Origin: Pilatotrama ljubarskyi
Lineage: Eukaryota; Basidiomycota; Agaricomycetes; Polyporales; Polyporaceae
Length of the DNA stretch: 64,000 nucleotides
Direction: 5' to 3'
Assembly (NCBI GenBank): GCA_022385805.1
Contig: MU277745.1
Location: 7,935-71,934, forward strand
The translations under genes and the position numbers were made by a program. Below, piece by piece: positions 33,981-45,047 of the stretch. The notes under the pieces are model-generated. The model was given only the letters and a program-made list of their open reading frames with translations, was not told where the DNA came from and ran no database searches. The first letter of the stretch is position 1. Each line of letters starts with the position of its first letter.

Positions 33981-35771
33981 TCACACTGAAGTGTCCTTCC
34001 CCATGTCCCCACCATCTTCTTGATAAGGCGCGTTCGCCTCTCCGGCGCTCCCATGTGGCAGGGCCTCTTCGCAAAAAGGTGAGTCTGCGACGGATGCGGT
34101 TCCGGCGTGCGACACCGCAGAGCCGAGGGAGCCGACCACACGTGCGAAGTTGAGAGACGTCGTGACGCCGTTGTCTCCCGTCCGTCCTGCGGAGCCCTCG
34201 TCAGAGGTGAGGATACCCTGGTTGACCTCTTGCAAGTTGAGCAACATGCGAGAAACCAGGAGGGCTGTAACTCTAGTATCGGCGTCAGCGGAGAATTTGG
34301 GCATCAACCGTGTGTGAGATAGACGCCATACGGCTCGGTGAAAATGGACATGTAGCTCAGATTGACAAGAGCCTGGTCGATCTGCGCGATGAACATCAGG
34401 CGAGTGAACGTAATTCCATGAGCATAGGGGCATATATGGACTTCATGTGGAGCGACATACCGAGAGAAGGGTGAGGAGCAGATGGAGACAATTCAGAGTC
34501 ATGAGGATTCTGCGTGCGCGGGTGTCAGTATATCGCCACGCGCAACAGGAATGAATCATGCGTCACAGAAAGTACACTGTGCCTACGATATTGGTAGTCA
34601 GTCAGTTGGTGATACAACACACAGTGTATGCAACAAAAAAAAACAACTCACCATCGCGTAGGAGTGTCGAGGACATGGAGGCATTTCCCAATTGTGCAGC
34701 GCGGTGCATTCTGCTGGCTCTGTAGGTCGTGTTCCAAGTAACGATGAGAACGAGGAGGTCAGCTGCTATCAAGCAGGACCGCGAGGCGATCACAACTGTT
34801 GTTGATGAGACGAGGGTCTATTTAACGCGGAATCAGAGCATCCGCATGTATAAAGCGTACATCTGCCAGATCAGTGAAAGGTGAAGATCCCACGACGTAG
34901 AAGATAGCGTACTTTGTGCTCATTGCAGCTGGGATGTCCATAGTCCCGCTGCAGCCGAAGACGGGGTCGTTTATCCCACTAGCCAGGGTATACGAATACT
35001 GCGCGGACAGTGATTAACATTGGCTCATTCAAAGAGTCGTTTGCGAAAGTCCGCACGTAGTTGATCCCAAGAGGGACAAGAGAAAGCAGTAGAACGAGGA
35101 TCGCCAATGGCCACCGGAGACGATTGACGAGTACCGTACGCGTAGCGCAGCTGAGAGCGAAGACACGGAGAGCAGAGAATGCTGAGAGGCGATGTATGAG
35201 GAAGATATTACTTCAAGAAGAAAGATGCTGACCGGCCCAAGGGAGATACTGTGCGAATTCTATTGCTTTCGCGGCCAGAATATAACGAGAACACCTGGCG
35301 ATCGCGCCTTGCTCAGTACAAATCGCAGTGCAAGGCGGACGACGTACGTCTATGACCGAAGCGGAGTCAGCAGAGCGCGCCAACTACAACTTGTGGAAAC
35401 TCACCGCCGCAGACATTGGCGAGAGACCGCCAAGTTCGAGTAGAGAACCAGCCAAAAAGATATATCTGTTGAGGAAGAATAGGAGAGACGCTCCGGTGAG
35501 CTTGCGCCTCCAAAATAAGCCGACTTCCTTGTCGACGGTGATGACGCTGTCGTATACGAAGAGGGCTGCGACAGCTTGTCAAGTGCGGTCTGATCTCTCA
35601 GGAAAAGGCGCTGACCGATCGTCGCGAAGCCGCAGTAGTTACCTACGTAGCTGCAGGTTACGATGAGTGTGGCTGCGATGTATTCTGAGCGATATGGGCT
35701 TACTAGGACGTGAAGCTAGCTATGATTTCTGCGGCCTCCTCTACCTCAGGCTGTTGTTGTTGCGAGGCCAT
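33981..35771 (-). CDS. DUF6533 multi-pass membrane protein A
   Basis: The start MASQQQQPEVEEAAEII (ATG 35771) is followed after an intron by YYVGNYCGFAT and the DUF6533 signature: ALFVYDSVITVDKEVGLFWR, RKLTGASLLFFLNRY. Then come hydrophobic helices with connecting loops: FSALRVFALS, WPLAILVLLLSLVPLGINY, SRSCLIAADLLVLIVTWNTT, STLLRDG and GTVYF, ILMTLNCLHLLLTLLS, LSYMSIFTEP, and the tail MLLNLQEVNQG with NFARVVGSLGSA, stop at 33981. Donors and acceptors fit the block edges. The family is a large group of basidiomycete membrane proteins with about seven helices whose function is not known. A second copy lies at 47058-48888 and a 5' relic at about 36800-36910. Confidence 0.8.
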
Positions 35772-36719
35772 GTCGAGAGAAGATAGCGACAAAAAACCAA
35801 TGCGTCGTCTGTCACTATAGCTGAGACTCGCACTGTGAGGGCGTCACGGGCAGGCGGGTCGTTGAAGCGGGTGGTTCGTCAGGCCACCACCCTGAGCACC
35901 TGCAGTGGTTATATGCGCGCCGGAAAGGCTTCTCAGAGCTATTACGAGGCATATGTGGCAGATGATCGCAGAAAGGCTGAGAACGGGCGTACTCACCAGT
36001 GCTCTTGGAGGTCAATTACGCGGGCCACAGGTCGGTCTCCGCCGCCTGTCAATCTTGCTACTATGTACTATGTAGCTCTTGGCAACTCGATGCGTCAGAC
36101 AGATCGACACTTCCTTCGATGGATACGTCAATCCATTAAGATTGCGAAGCTCACGCCTTCCCGGAGACGACTCTGTCTATTGAGATTCGCAATAATGGTT
36201 CATTTGAAGCAAGAATTGATGCGCTTGGCGCTTCCACGAGTACAACTACTTCAGGCTCCCTGTACCTCCGTTGCTCCGAAGGAATGTCGTAGGTGGTGGG
36301 CGCTGGCTGCCACTACATCACTGAGATCCCTCATATACGACGTTGCACAGAATCCTGACAGCGAAGGACAGACGTCAGTAGTGTCAGGCCGTAGGATCTG
36401 TTGTGATACTCCGCTCACTCTCTCGTAGGCTGGATAGGCATACTTCGGAGGCTACAGTATATATAGCTGGGCGCGTCGTGTCGTGAGTTATGATGGATCG
36501 GCGCCGAGAACTCTGACGCCAACACTCCGATAGGATTTCATTGACATCGCTGATTCCCCGTGGGCGAGGAATGCGCGGTGATACAGCCGAGGTGCGATCA
36601 CCCCGACGATTGTTACATGAAAAGCAGTGCATCGTGTCGTCGTGACCCACCAGGCAACTTGGAGGTACCGCACGTCAAGGATTGACAGTCGCGGTGCCGC
36701 TGCTGTGCACGAAGTCGAT

Positions 36720-36912
36720 TCAATATCCATACATGATGGGCTGAGTCGTACCTGATGTGGAAATGCCACAGTACTGGGACGTATAGCTGGGACGCGACGT
36801 GAAGATACGTGAGCTGAAACATTCCAGCGCATGAATGGGCCGACTCACAAGGAGGTGAACAGAGCGAGGAGCTCGGCAGCTCCGGAATCGGAGGCTGCTT
36901 GAGAAGCCATGT
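36720..36912 (-). pseudogene. 5' relic of a third DUF6533 gene
   Basis: On the minus strand MASQAASDSGAAELLALFTS is followed by a GTGAGT donor, then CAG and the exon YTSQYCGISTS with its own GTACGA donor. Both blocks, with matching intron phases, equal the first two exons of DUF6533 A (MASQQQQ...FTS; YYVGNYCGFAT). The next expected block (YDxxxTxDxEVxxFWRRK) could not be found, so only the start survives. The exact downstream limit is uncertain. Confidence 0.55.
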
Positions 36913-38129
36913 TAGACATCCGGCGAACGGCAATGCAACTGCGCTTCGGGGGCTCTCTGGAAGGTGACGAGGGCGCTTTGTGGGACAGTTTCTAGCTGCA
37001 GCTTTGTTGTGAATTCTCCTGGCTGAGTACTTATACCTCCGAGTGAACCGCACAAAATGAACATGGAGCTACGACTTACAGGTTGCCAACGAGCGCCCGC
37101 GCCTTGTCGTTCACCACCGTCGGCGTCGGCCTCATCATGCATGGCAGACGACCTCCACCGACAACTGCTACTGCTCGACAGCGGCGTCGAGGCTGGGAAC
37201 AATGGATGTGACACTGAGTTGACTGGGAAACGTTGACAGCTGCGGTGCTAGGATGCGCGAAAAGGTACGAACGCGTAGCATCCGGCTCCCTCTCTCCCGT
37301 GTTCGACGAATCGTAAAGCTATGGAGGCTCTCGTGTTTCGTACTCCCCGTGGAAGCTACAGAACTGTATCAGAAGGAGCCACGCTCGGTTACTTTCTGAC
37401 AGATAGCTGGAAGCCAGAGGCTCCACTCGTGCGCCGAACGTCTGCAATGTTGGTTGCTCGACTCTGTTTTGACGTCTCCCTCTTCTGCGGTCTGCCAAGA
37501 GTCAGGGAAATCCATGTACGAGTACCCTTACGAGACGCTTCGAAGGACTGCAGTCGTTCTGCCCCTTACGATACCGGGCGGCCCTTTGATTCCACTGCAG
37601 CCAGCTATGAACGATCGATAGATCAACGGAGAACTCCGCATGCCTCACAGATGGAAGCGAGCGAGCGCACCTCGGTGCCTAAGTGGTCAGCAAGAGCGCT
37701 GCCGCCTCCAGGCACAGTAGCTGTCCTTGAACGGCGGGCAGCAGGCTGTGGTCAGAAGCCGTGGAAGTCTTAGAATATGGCATATACCGACCCAATCAAG
37801 AGACGTACGACTTCGAGAGGCCCGTGACAATATACTATAGTCGTTGTGCACGCAGCCTTCGGTCTTTGGTGTCGATCCAGAAGGCTTCTATGTCAGGCGC
37901 CAGACGTTCCGCGGTGATTGCTGTGCAATCTGCATCGCCCCTTTTACCATTTATATGCGATTCCGTCGTGGTGTCGTAACGTGCAGAATCCAAATGAGCA
38001 CCTAGAAGTGGCACAGGACAGGTAACATTCTGCTAACGATACAAGCGCTACATAAGTTCTGGACAGTACGAGAGGTAGCCAGTTTCGACCAGAAACTGCA
38101 CCAATCTCGTTGCTTACCGAGCTTCGCTA
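36913..38129. other. Intergenic, no recognised gene
   Basis: About 1.2 kb. A 150-codon plus-strand frame at 37321-37773 (MEALVFRTPRGSYR) matches no family I know. It lacks introns, hydrophobic segments or repeats and may be chance or an orphan gene. Confidence 0.4.
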
Positions 38130-39306
38130 TCACTCTGCGGGAGCTTCCACTTCCACCAATGCCTCCGCCTCCTCAGATACGTCTGTTGCAGTCCCGGTCG
38201 GCCACCCAGGAACCTCGATACCAAAGATTTCAGGAAGCTTGTACCACGTCTCCAGGCGGAGTTTCGTGTGGGCTTCATCTGACGCAGTCATACACCGCCC
38301 GCACAGCCGCTCGACCTGTCCGCGTGTCCAGAACCACCCGAAGAGGTGATCGAACGCGAGCGCGTCGTCCATGCCCTGCTCGAGCTCCGCGAGGTCGATG
38401 CGCTGCAGAGTGCGCTGCACCGCGTACGCGCACTTCTCCGGACGCGAACAGCCTTCGCACGGCGCGGCGCGCAGGAGCCCCAGGAGACGAGCGGCACGGC
38501 GTTGAGCGAGTTTCGCCTTTCCTGTGACGACATGCTTGAGGTCCCAGGGAGACAGTTCGGCCAGGAGCGGTCGCTCGTGGCGCGTGCGTTTCTTGACGCG
38601 ACGAGCTTTATCGAGTGAGCAGCAGATGAGGTAGGCAGTGGGTAGTAGCGAAGGCGTGTTCGTGAGGCGGGCTAGCTCGAGCACGGTAAGCGCATCGGCC
38701 GCAGTCGTGGTGACGTAGCGCCTGCGGGCCTTCTTGTCGTCCCAGGCGTCAAAATCAGAGGTATAGAACTTCTTGAGACGTGCGAGAGCGGTGTTGTATA
38801 GGTCTTGGACGCCATACTTGTGGGACATGCGGATGAGCGAGGCAAGGATGTGGAAGGGAACTGGAATTGGTTCATCACGTCGGTAGAAGTAGCTACAGAC
38901 AGTTTCCGTGAGCGCCTTCGCGGGCTATAGAGGATCGAGCTACGCACTTCTTACGACAGTAAATTACCAGCAAGAGATGCTTCAGGTCGGTTGGTGAGTC
39001 TGAGAGATGAACGACCGGGCAGTCGTCCAATTTCTCGCAGTCTGGCGGGAGCGGCAAGTCGAAAAGGCCACGGAAAGCCTCCGATCTCTGCGAGAGGATG
39101 CCCTGGAAGACACGGAATGCGACTCTGCCGTCGGCGATGATGGTGATGTTTCCGCTGGGGAACCATATGTCCTCATCCCGCTTGAGTGGCTCGGCAGTAG
39201 GTCCTTGTATAACTCTCGGAGCAGCTTGAGCTCCAGACGGATGCTCGGAGGGCTGCTCAGACACGTCTTCGATACGCGACCGCTTGCAAGGTCTCTCGTC
39301 GGCCAT
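38130..39306 (-). CDS. BTB2: BTB/POZ-domain protein
   Basis: Exons 38948-39306 and 38130-38892 join in frame to 373 residues, starting MADERPCKRSRIEDVSEQP. The BTB domain covers about residues 50-125: DEDIWFPSGNITIIADGRVA, FRVFQGILSQRSEAFRGLF, VVHLSDSPTDLKHLLLVIYC. After the intron come YFYRRDEPIPVPFHIL, SLIRMSHKYGVQDLYNTAL, a basic DDKKARRRY stretch, a Cys pattern (CEGCSRPEKC and CGRC) and an acidic tail. The paired CxxC-like motifs recur in BTB1 (CFCEPGLNCE, CEAC) and BTB3 (CEFCHRPERC, CGPC), so a structural metal site in the C-terminal half is possible. It is divergently arranged with BTB3. Confidence 0.87.
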
Positions 39307-40300
39307 ATGGGCTGGGAAGCAAGGTGCAGTATTCCTGAGGTGGGTTAGATGGGGGTTAAGAAGAGAGGTAGGAAGGGGAGGGACAACAATAACAGGGGAG
39401 TACAACGATTTCGGGCTACGCAGGGGCCACAAAGCACGTCTCGAATCTCGATCATATGTGGCCCTGCGTCTTGTGGAACGGCGCACGACAGAACTCGCTC
39501 ACTCAGTCTCACAGAAAATAAATTACCTGCATGCATGTCCCAAGACTGTCCTGCAGCACCAGCAAGGGCTAGCTCGTTGTTCTAGTTGGCCTGGGCCACA
39601 TGCATGAAGTGATCCTGAAAGCGTGATCATCCACCACGAGGCCGGTCGCAATGACTTCAAGTACTTGAGACGAGGTCGAAGATACGTATTTGCAGTAGTG
39701 CAGGAGATGTATGAGGGATAAGGAGCCGCATATACATGGGGAAAGAAAGCAGACCAGCGGATGCTGAGTCAGAGGAGGAGGGCCGATGGGGAGCCTAAGC
39801 GCTAAGCGCCCATGCCCTCTGCTTCTCCGGACATTTCGGACTTGCCTCCGTCCTCAGCTCGGTCGGCACGTGCACGGATACCTATTCTAACCTCGATAAT
39901 ACACCGGCAGTATGTCATACTTCATTCAACCTCTTCCACTTTCCGGCATGTCGACAGGGATCTAGAGGTATGACCGGTATGCTAGGTTGGAAGCAGTTAC
40001 AGCTGCACGCTGGCTAGTAGCCTAGCTAGAGGTGACTCTCAGGCTGTACGTACCTGTGGACTCGGTTCTGATGCTCTTCAAATCGATCAGGAACAATAGG
40101 GATCTCAGGAAGACAGTGATCACGCAAATGTGGCCAGACAATAACAAGGAGCCCAGGGTGGCGCGTTCAACAACAAGGTCACTGCGAGGCTGGCCAGTGG
40201 CACAACAACCCTCTTGCTCCGAAGTCATCCAACCTCTTCTTTCCATTCTATACCCGCTCACTTACCCCAGCTCTGCTTCGCTGAGAAAAATTTTACTGGC
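39307..40300. promoter_or_regulatory. Divergent intergenic region between BTB2 and BTB3
   Basis: About 1 kb separating the starts of two divergently transcribed BTB paralogues. It must contain both promoters; no clear TATA box close to either ATG or repeated element was identified. Confidence 0.45.
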
Positions 40301-41438
40301 ATGTCCACCGAGATACCCACGAAACGCCCCTGCGATACCCTCAATGCAGAAGCCACACCGGACGAGTGCGCTAGTCCGCATCTTTGCATGGTGGAAGACG
40401 GGGACCTGTGGTTTCGCGACGGCGACGTGATCCTTCATGCAAGAGCGGCCGGGGTCTCCGTCGCATTTCGCATATACAGAGACATGCTTGAGCGGGAGTC
40501 AAAGGTATTTGCAGACATCTTCGCCCGATCGCTTCCACGAGCTCGGAGGACTGCGGAGGGGTGCCCTATCATCGACCTTCATGAAGAGCCGGCCGACGTA
40601 AAGGTCCTTCTTCTCGTGCTATTCGATGGAAAAGAGTGAGTACGGTACTGAGGTAGTACATAACTGAATGTACTTATTGAGATCTCGCAGCCTCTACCAC
40701 GACAATGACGCACCAATTTCTGTCGACTTCGCCCAGCTCTCCGCCCTCATCCGGATGGGCCACAAATACGCAATCCAAGATATTCTTGAGGACGGGATCG
40801 CGCGTCTCAAGAAGTACTACCCGTCCGACTTCGACACTTGGGAGGACGTCTTGACCCGTACCTCCTACGTCAACAGCGGTGCCGCAAATGCACCACAAGT
40901 CGTGGCGCTATCACGCCTCACCGACACGCCCTCTCTCCTTCCCGGCGCCTTCCTCGACTGCTGCTCTACCACGACCCTTGTGGACACTGTCCTCGGCGAA
41001 GCCGGAGGCGATGACTCGCCATGCGCCTATACCAACATGCTCAGCCAGCTCGAACGCGAGGACGTGGGGCGCGTCATCGCCGGCAAGGCAGAACTCACGC
41101 ACGCGCGCGCCTTGCGCATGTTCGCCCTCCTCCGCTCCGTTCCATGCGAGTTCTGCCACCGCCCGGAGCGGTGTGCCCTCGCGACACAGCGGACGCTCCA
41201 GGAGTACGAGCTGAGCGAGCTCAAGGAGGCGACACGCGGCCAGCACCTCTTCTCGCCGCTGCACGAGTGGTTCTGGGACGGGGCGGAGAACGCGAGGCTG
41301 TGCGGACCGTGTGACGCTACGTCGATGCAGCTCGACAACAGGATGCGCATCGAGGCGTGGTGTATGCTTCCGAAGGTGTTCGATGTATGTGTGGAGGGCT
41401 GGCCGGAAACCTGGCAGGCGGCTGTGGGGATTGAATAG
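40301..41438 (+). CDS. BTB3: BTB/POZ-domain protein
   Basis: Exons 40301-40635 and 40691-41438, split by a 55-base GT-AG intron, join in frame to 360 residues (MSTEIPTKRPCDTLNAE to the stop at 41438). The BTB core reads DGDLWFRDGDVILHARAAGV, FRIYRDMLERESKVFADIF and DLHEEPADVKVLLLVLF. The second exon gives SVDFAQLSALIRMGHKYAIQ, LSRLTDTPSLLPGAFLDCCS, a CEFCHRPERC motif and a late CGPC motif. Intron position and phase match BTB2, and match BTB1 if its unusual acceptor is accepted. Function unknown; probably a protein-interaction adaptor. Confidence 0.88.
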
Positions 41439-42876
41439 TGCCGGTGAGTTGAGCGATACCCTTATGCGCCGTGCATCATAATCTCTGGCTCATAGGTCTA
41501 CATATACGATTTCTACTGACTGATATGTAGCGATCCTTACCCTGTAATTTACCCCAAGTTTCTTATGTAATCGTGCCAACAACATCACCAGTTGCTGCAG
41601 CCGCTCACATGGAGCTCCTGAATTCTTTAAATATGATGTAGGTCGTGCTCGCGAATGCGCTGGCTCACTGCCTTCAGGTACCCACGCCCTACCCACATCG
41701 GCGGTGGACTTGACTATCCGTTGGGGGTCACTACGTAACGCCTCAGGTGCGTACCGAGAAGCCAAGCTTGAAGTCACTGCATTGGCTGTGCAGACCCGAT
41801 GCGGCCACTCGTTTGTAGTAGGAGTTCATAAGCGACGGCCCTCGCTCCAGAGACTCCTTTTCGGGGCTGCACCTGCTAGAAAGACTGGCTCTCGTCGATC
41901 CTCCTTTCGAAATCCGTCATTCGGATCAGAGACCTCCGCGGGGATGGGTTGAGTACGCTTGGGTAGTCGCTCAGATGAAGGGCCACGAACGTTTGCGTTC
42001 CGTGACGCTTCGCTTGAGGCGTCCCATGGGCTCCAAACCAGCGCAGATGGCCGCGCCAAAATACATCAGTGAATTCTTTTAGACCACGTTCGCAGACGCA
42101 TTACAGAACCCTCTCGATCTAGATTGCACTCCTCACGAATCGCGAGAACCTGCATGGTGGGAAAGGGATCCGATTTGCAGGAAGCTCCCGCAACTGCAGG
42201 CGGCCATATATGTAACTCTCCACCAGAGCGACGGTAAATGAAGTTCGGGACTCGGCGGCGCAGGCACTCACGTATTCATCCCTGACACTTTGCCAGAGGT
42301 GCGGTATTCACTGGACTCGGATGTCGGTCGGGCGTGCGAGGATGCATGTCCCGGCACAGAGCCATCGAGCCACCAGGTGACGACGGCGAGGGTCCGCAAC
42401 ATGTTAGCGGGAGCTGACACTACTTGCAACGAGTGTCTACCGAAATCGTTGAAGTAGACGATGGTCCGCAGAGTCAGACTTCCGCCATTTTGCCCGCGCA
42501 ATGAGGCACCCATCCCCTCTGTCCGCCGGTGTCTCCGAGTCTCCGGTCATCTCTGCAAATGACTTGACACTCGTCCGCACTGTCTGTCCGCGTCGTGCAC
42601 TGAGCTGGGCGTTGCGATCAAGGACGGTCGTCTGCAAACCAGCGCAACCGCGTCTCCGAGCGTGTTCCCTGGCCACAGTTTGCATTCGACCTCCCTTACC
42701 ACACGTCGCTGGCGGCACGCGAGGCTCCCAGCCAGACTCCACCGAGATTCTTATGGTCATTTGCGTCCACCTCTAGTTAGTCTTCGTCGTATCCGACGTC
42801 GAATGGCATTCGAGAACAGGATGCATCATCGATAACTAGCAAGCAAGAAAAAAAAACAGCCACTGCATCTCCCTTT
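41439..42876. other. Intergenic, no recognised gene
   Basis: About 1.4 kb between BTB3 and the 3' end of RAD7. Several open frames of 80-107 codons exist on both strands but none shows a family motif or consistent splicing. Confidence 0.5.
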
Positions 42877-45047
42877 CTAATAGATCGGTGCCATCTCAAT
42901 CCCCAACACGCTCACCCCACGCTACAACAGCAGAGAACAAACCCAACCATCAGCGAATGGGAAATCGCCAACAAACAATCAGCGACGCACCTTCCGCGGA
43001 CAATGCTCGTTGATCCGCTGGCAACCCCATACCTTGACCTCCCGCACGTCCGGACAGCGCTCCAACACCTCCTTCACAAAGAAATTGTGCACCTCACGAC
43101 AGAACCCCACGTCCAGCCTCCTCAGCGCCGGCGCATGCCGCGGGATGCCCTTCAGCGCGTCCTCCGAGACGGCCTTCCAGCCGTTGATGTTCAGCTCCGT
43201 CAGCTCCGCACCGGAGTGCGCGAGGAGCGCGCCGAGCGCCGCGTCCGCGAGCTCATGGTTCCGCGAGAGGTCGAGCGTGGCAAGCCGCGCCGCTCCGTCG
43301 TACGTCTCAAAGAACTCGGCGACGCCCGCGTCGGTGAGCTCTGGCGTGTTTGCGAGCGCGAGGGACTTGAGCGCGCGGGCGTGCGGCTTGATTCCGCGGA
43401 AGAGGACGGCGTCTGTCACGTTCGTGTTGCCGGAGAGGTCGAGGTGCTCTAGCGAAGACCCGACGTGCGCGAGCAGGTCGATGAGCGCGGATTCGCTGAG
43501 CGCGTCGGCGGTGCCGGGATACGAGAGGTCGAGATACGTAAGCTGGCCACCGAGAGGCTTGATCTGCTCCAAGAATTCATCCGAGAGCTTGCCGACTTCC
43601 TTGAGACGGAGCTCGTGCAGGTTCGGGCAGTTCTGGACGAGCATGCGCATACACTCGACGTCAAACCGCGGGCTCTGGGTGATGAGGAACCCTTCGAGCC
43701 CGGGGTGTGCCTGGAAGAAGGTCTGCCAGGCGGGCGCGCGGACGAGGAAGGGGCCGAGGAGCTCGACACGCTTGAGTTGCGGAAGGGAGGCGCCCCACGC
43801 ACTCATGACGGTGTCGTCCATTCGGCCGCAAAAATCCAGACGTAGGTCGCGCAGATTCGGGTTGAGGGAGGCGAGCGTGCATAGTGCAGGCGGAGTGAGG
43901 TCTGGGGCAATGTCAGACTGGGAAGGAGGAGGAAAGTTCGCGATACGTACTAGTCACATCATAGAGAGTCAAGCGCTCGTTCTCAGCGTTGTAGAAAAGC
44001 ATCGCGTTGTCGGCAGTCCTAGGGAGGCATCTGAGCGACTGGTGAGGCAGTTCATGGGAACAAACATACAAGCTCCTGTTCTTGGCCAGCGCTTTGGCAA
44101 TCTCATCCATATTCATAGTACCAATGTCGCCAAGAGCCTCAACGTCGTCAATGTGCTTACTGATGACCTGGAGAGGAATTTGAGATCAACAGTACGGAGC
44201 GCCTCAATGATAATGTACCTCGATGCATATGGAGGCAAGACTCGGCAGGCGGCGCTCCTCGTAGCTGGCGACATTACGCCTCTCTGCTGCAGGCTTGCGC
44301 TTCCTGGGCGCAGCAGGCTCCTTGAACGGGTCGCTGCCGGAGGACTTGGCGCAGGGATGGCAGAGATATCCCGGAGGTGGATTCGCAGCCATGGTATACT
44401 TTGTCTTAAAGGACGCGAGCTCCACACGTATTCCGGTCGTGTTATATTATACAAACTCACCACCGTGAACTGCTTCTGGCATCGGACGCATGTCTCGAAG
44501 CTCCCTACGGGGGGCTTAGGCAGATCGTCCTTCCACATCTTGGAGAGAGCCGAGTATGGGTCCTCGTCCTCGTCCTCATAGTCGCCATCGTCGTCTTTCT
44601 TCGCCTTCTTCTTCGCCTTCTCCGTCTCCTTAGCCTTAAGCTTCGCTTCAGCGGCCTTGGTCAGCTTACGCTTCCGGGTAGCGGTCGGCGGCGGGTCCTC
44701 AGGTTCGTCGAGGTTGTCCGACTGGTAGCCATCTCCTGCAGGCTGGGAGACTGTTCAAATTGTGCATTCGTACAAGAGGAGAGAGGCGTACCCTAGTCTG
44801 CTGGGCATCCTCCATCTCTACATCCTCCTGGTCTTCCTGTGGCTGCGTGCTCGGACCAGCGGCTGGCTGTGCTTCATTCGCTTGCCGCAACTGCACTCTT
44901 CTGGCTATGGTTGTGGGCGTGATGCCAGATTCCTATGTTTTCGCTCAGACCTTGGGTATCTACAATGTGGCTTGCAGGAAAACTTACACGCAAAAACTCG
45001 GTGAGCGCGGACGATGGACCACGAACGTTGTTATTGCGGCGACTCAT
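42877..45047 (-). CDS. RAD7: DNA repair protein RAD7 homologue
   Basis: From ATG 45047 the product starts MSRRNNNVRGPSSALTEFLR, then after an intron ESGITPTTIARRVQLRQ, the conserved RAD7 N-terminus. An acidic and lysine-rich linker follows (DVEMEDAQQTR, TEKAKKKAKKDDDGDYEDED), then DPYSALSKMWKDDLPKPPVG and a zinc-binding block CVRCQKQFTV ... YLCHPCAK. The rest is a leucine-rich-repeat domain (about LTYLDLSYP, LEHLDLSGNTNVTDA, LKSLALANTPELTDA, LATLDLSRNHELADA, LTELNINGW, LRRLDVGFC, VREVKVWGCQRIN). The last exon ends VLGIEMAPIY at 42877. RAD7 acts in the nucleus with RAD16 in global-genome nucleotide-excision repair and in a ubiquitin ligase. It is a conserved single-copy housekeeping gene and shows no damage. 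Confidence 0.92.

Noticed and set aside
37321..37773. A 150-codon plus-strand frame (MEALVFRTPRGS...)
   Set aside because: No family resemblance, no flanking introns and mixed composition; not enough to call a gene.
43010..44581. A 523-codon plus-strand open frame
   Set aside because: It lies antisense to the RAD7 coding exons and is serine/arginine-rich, as expected for the shadow of a GC-rich leucine-rich-repeat gene.
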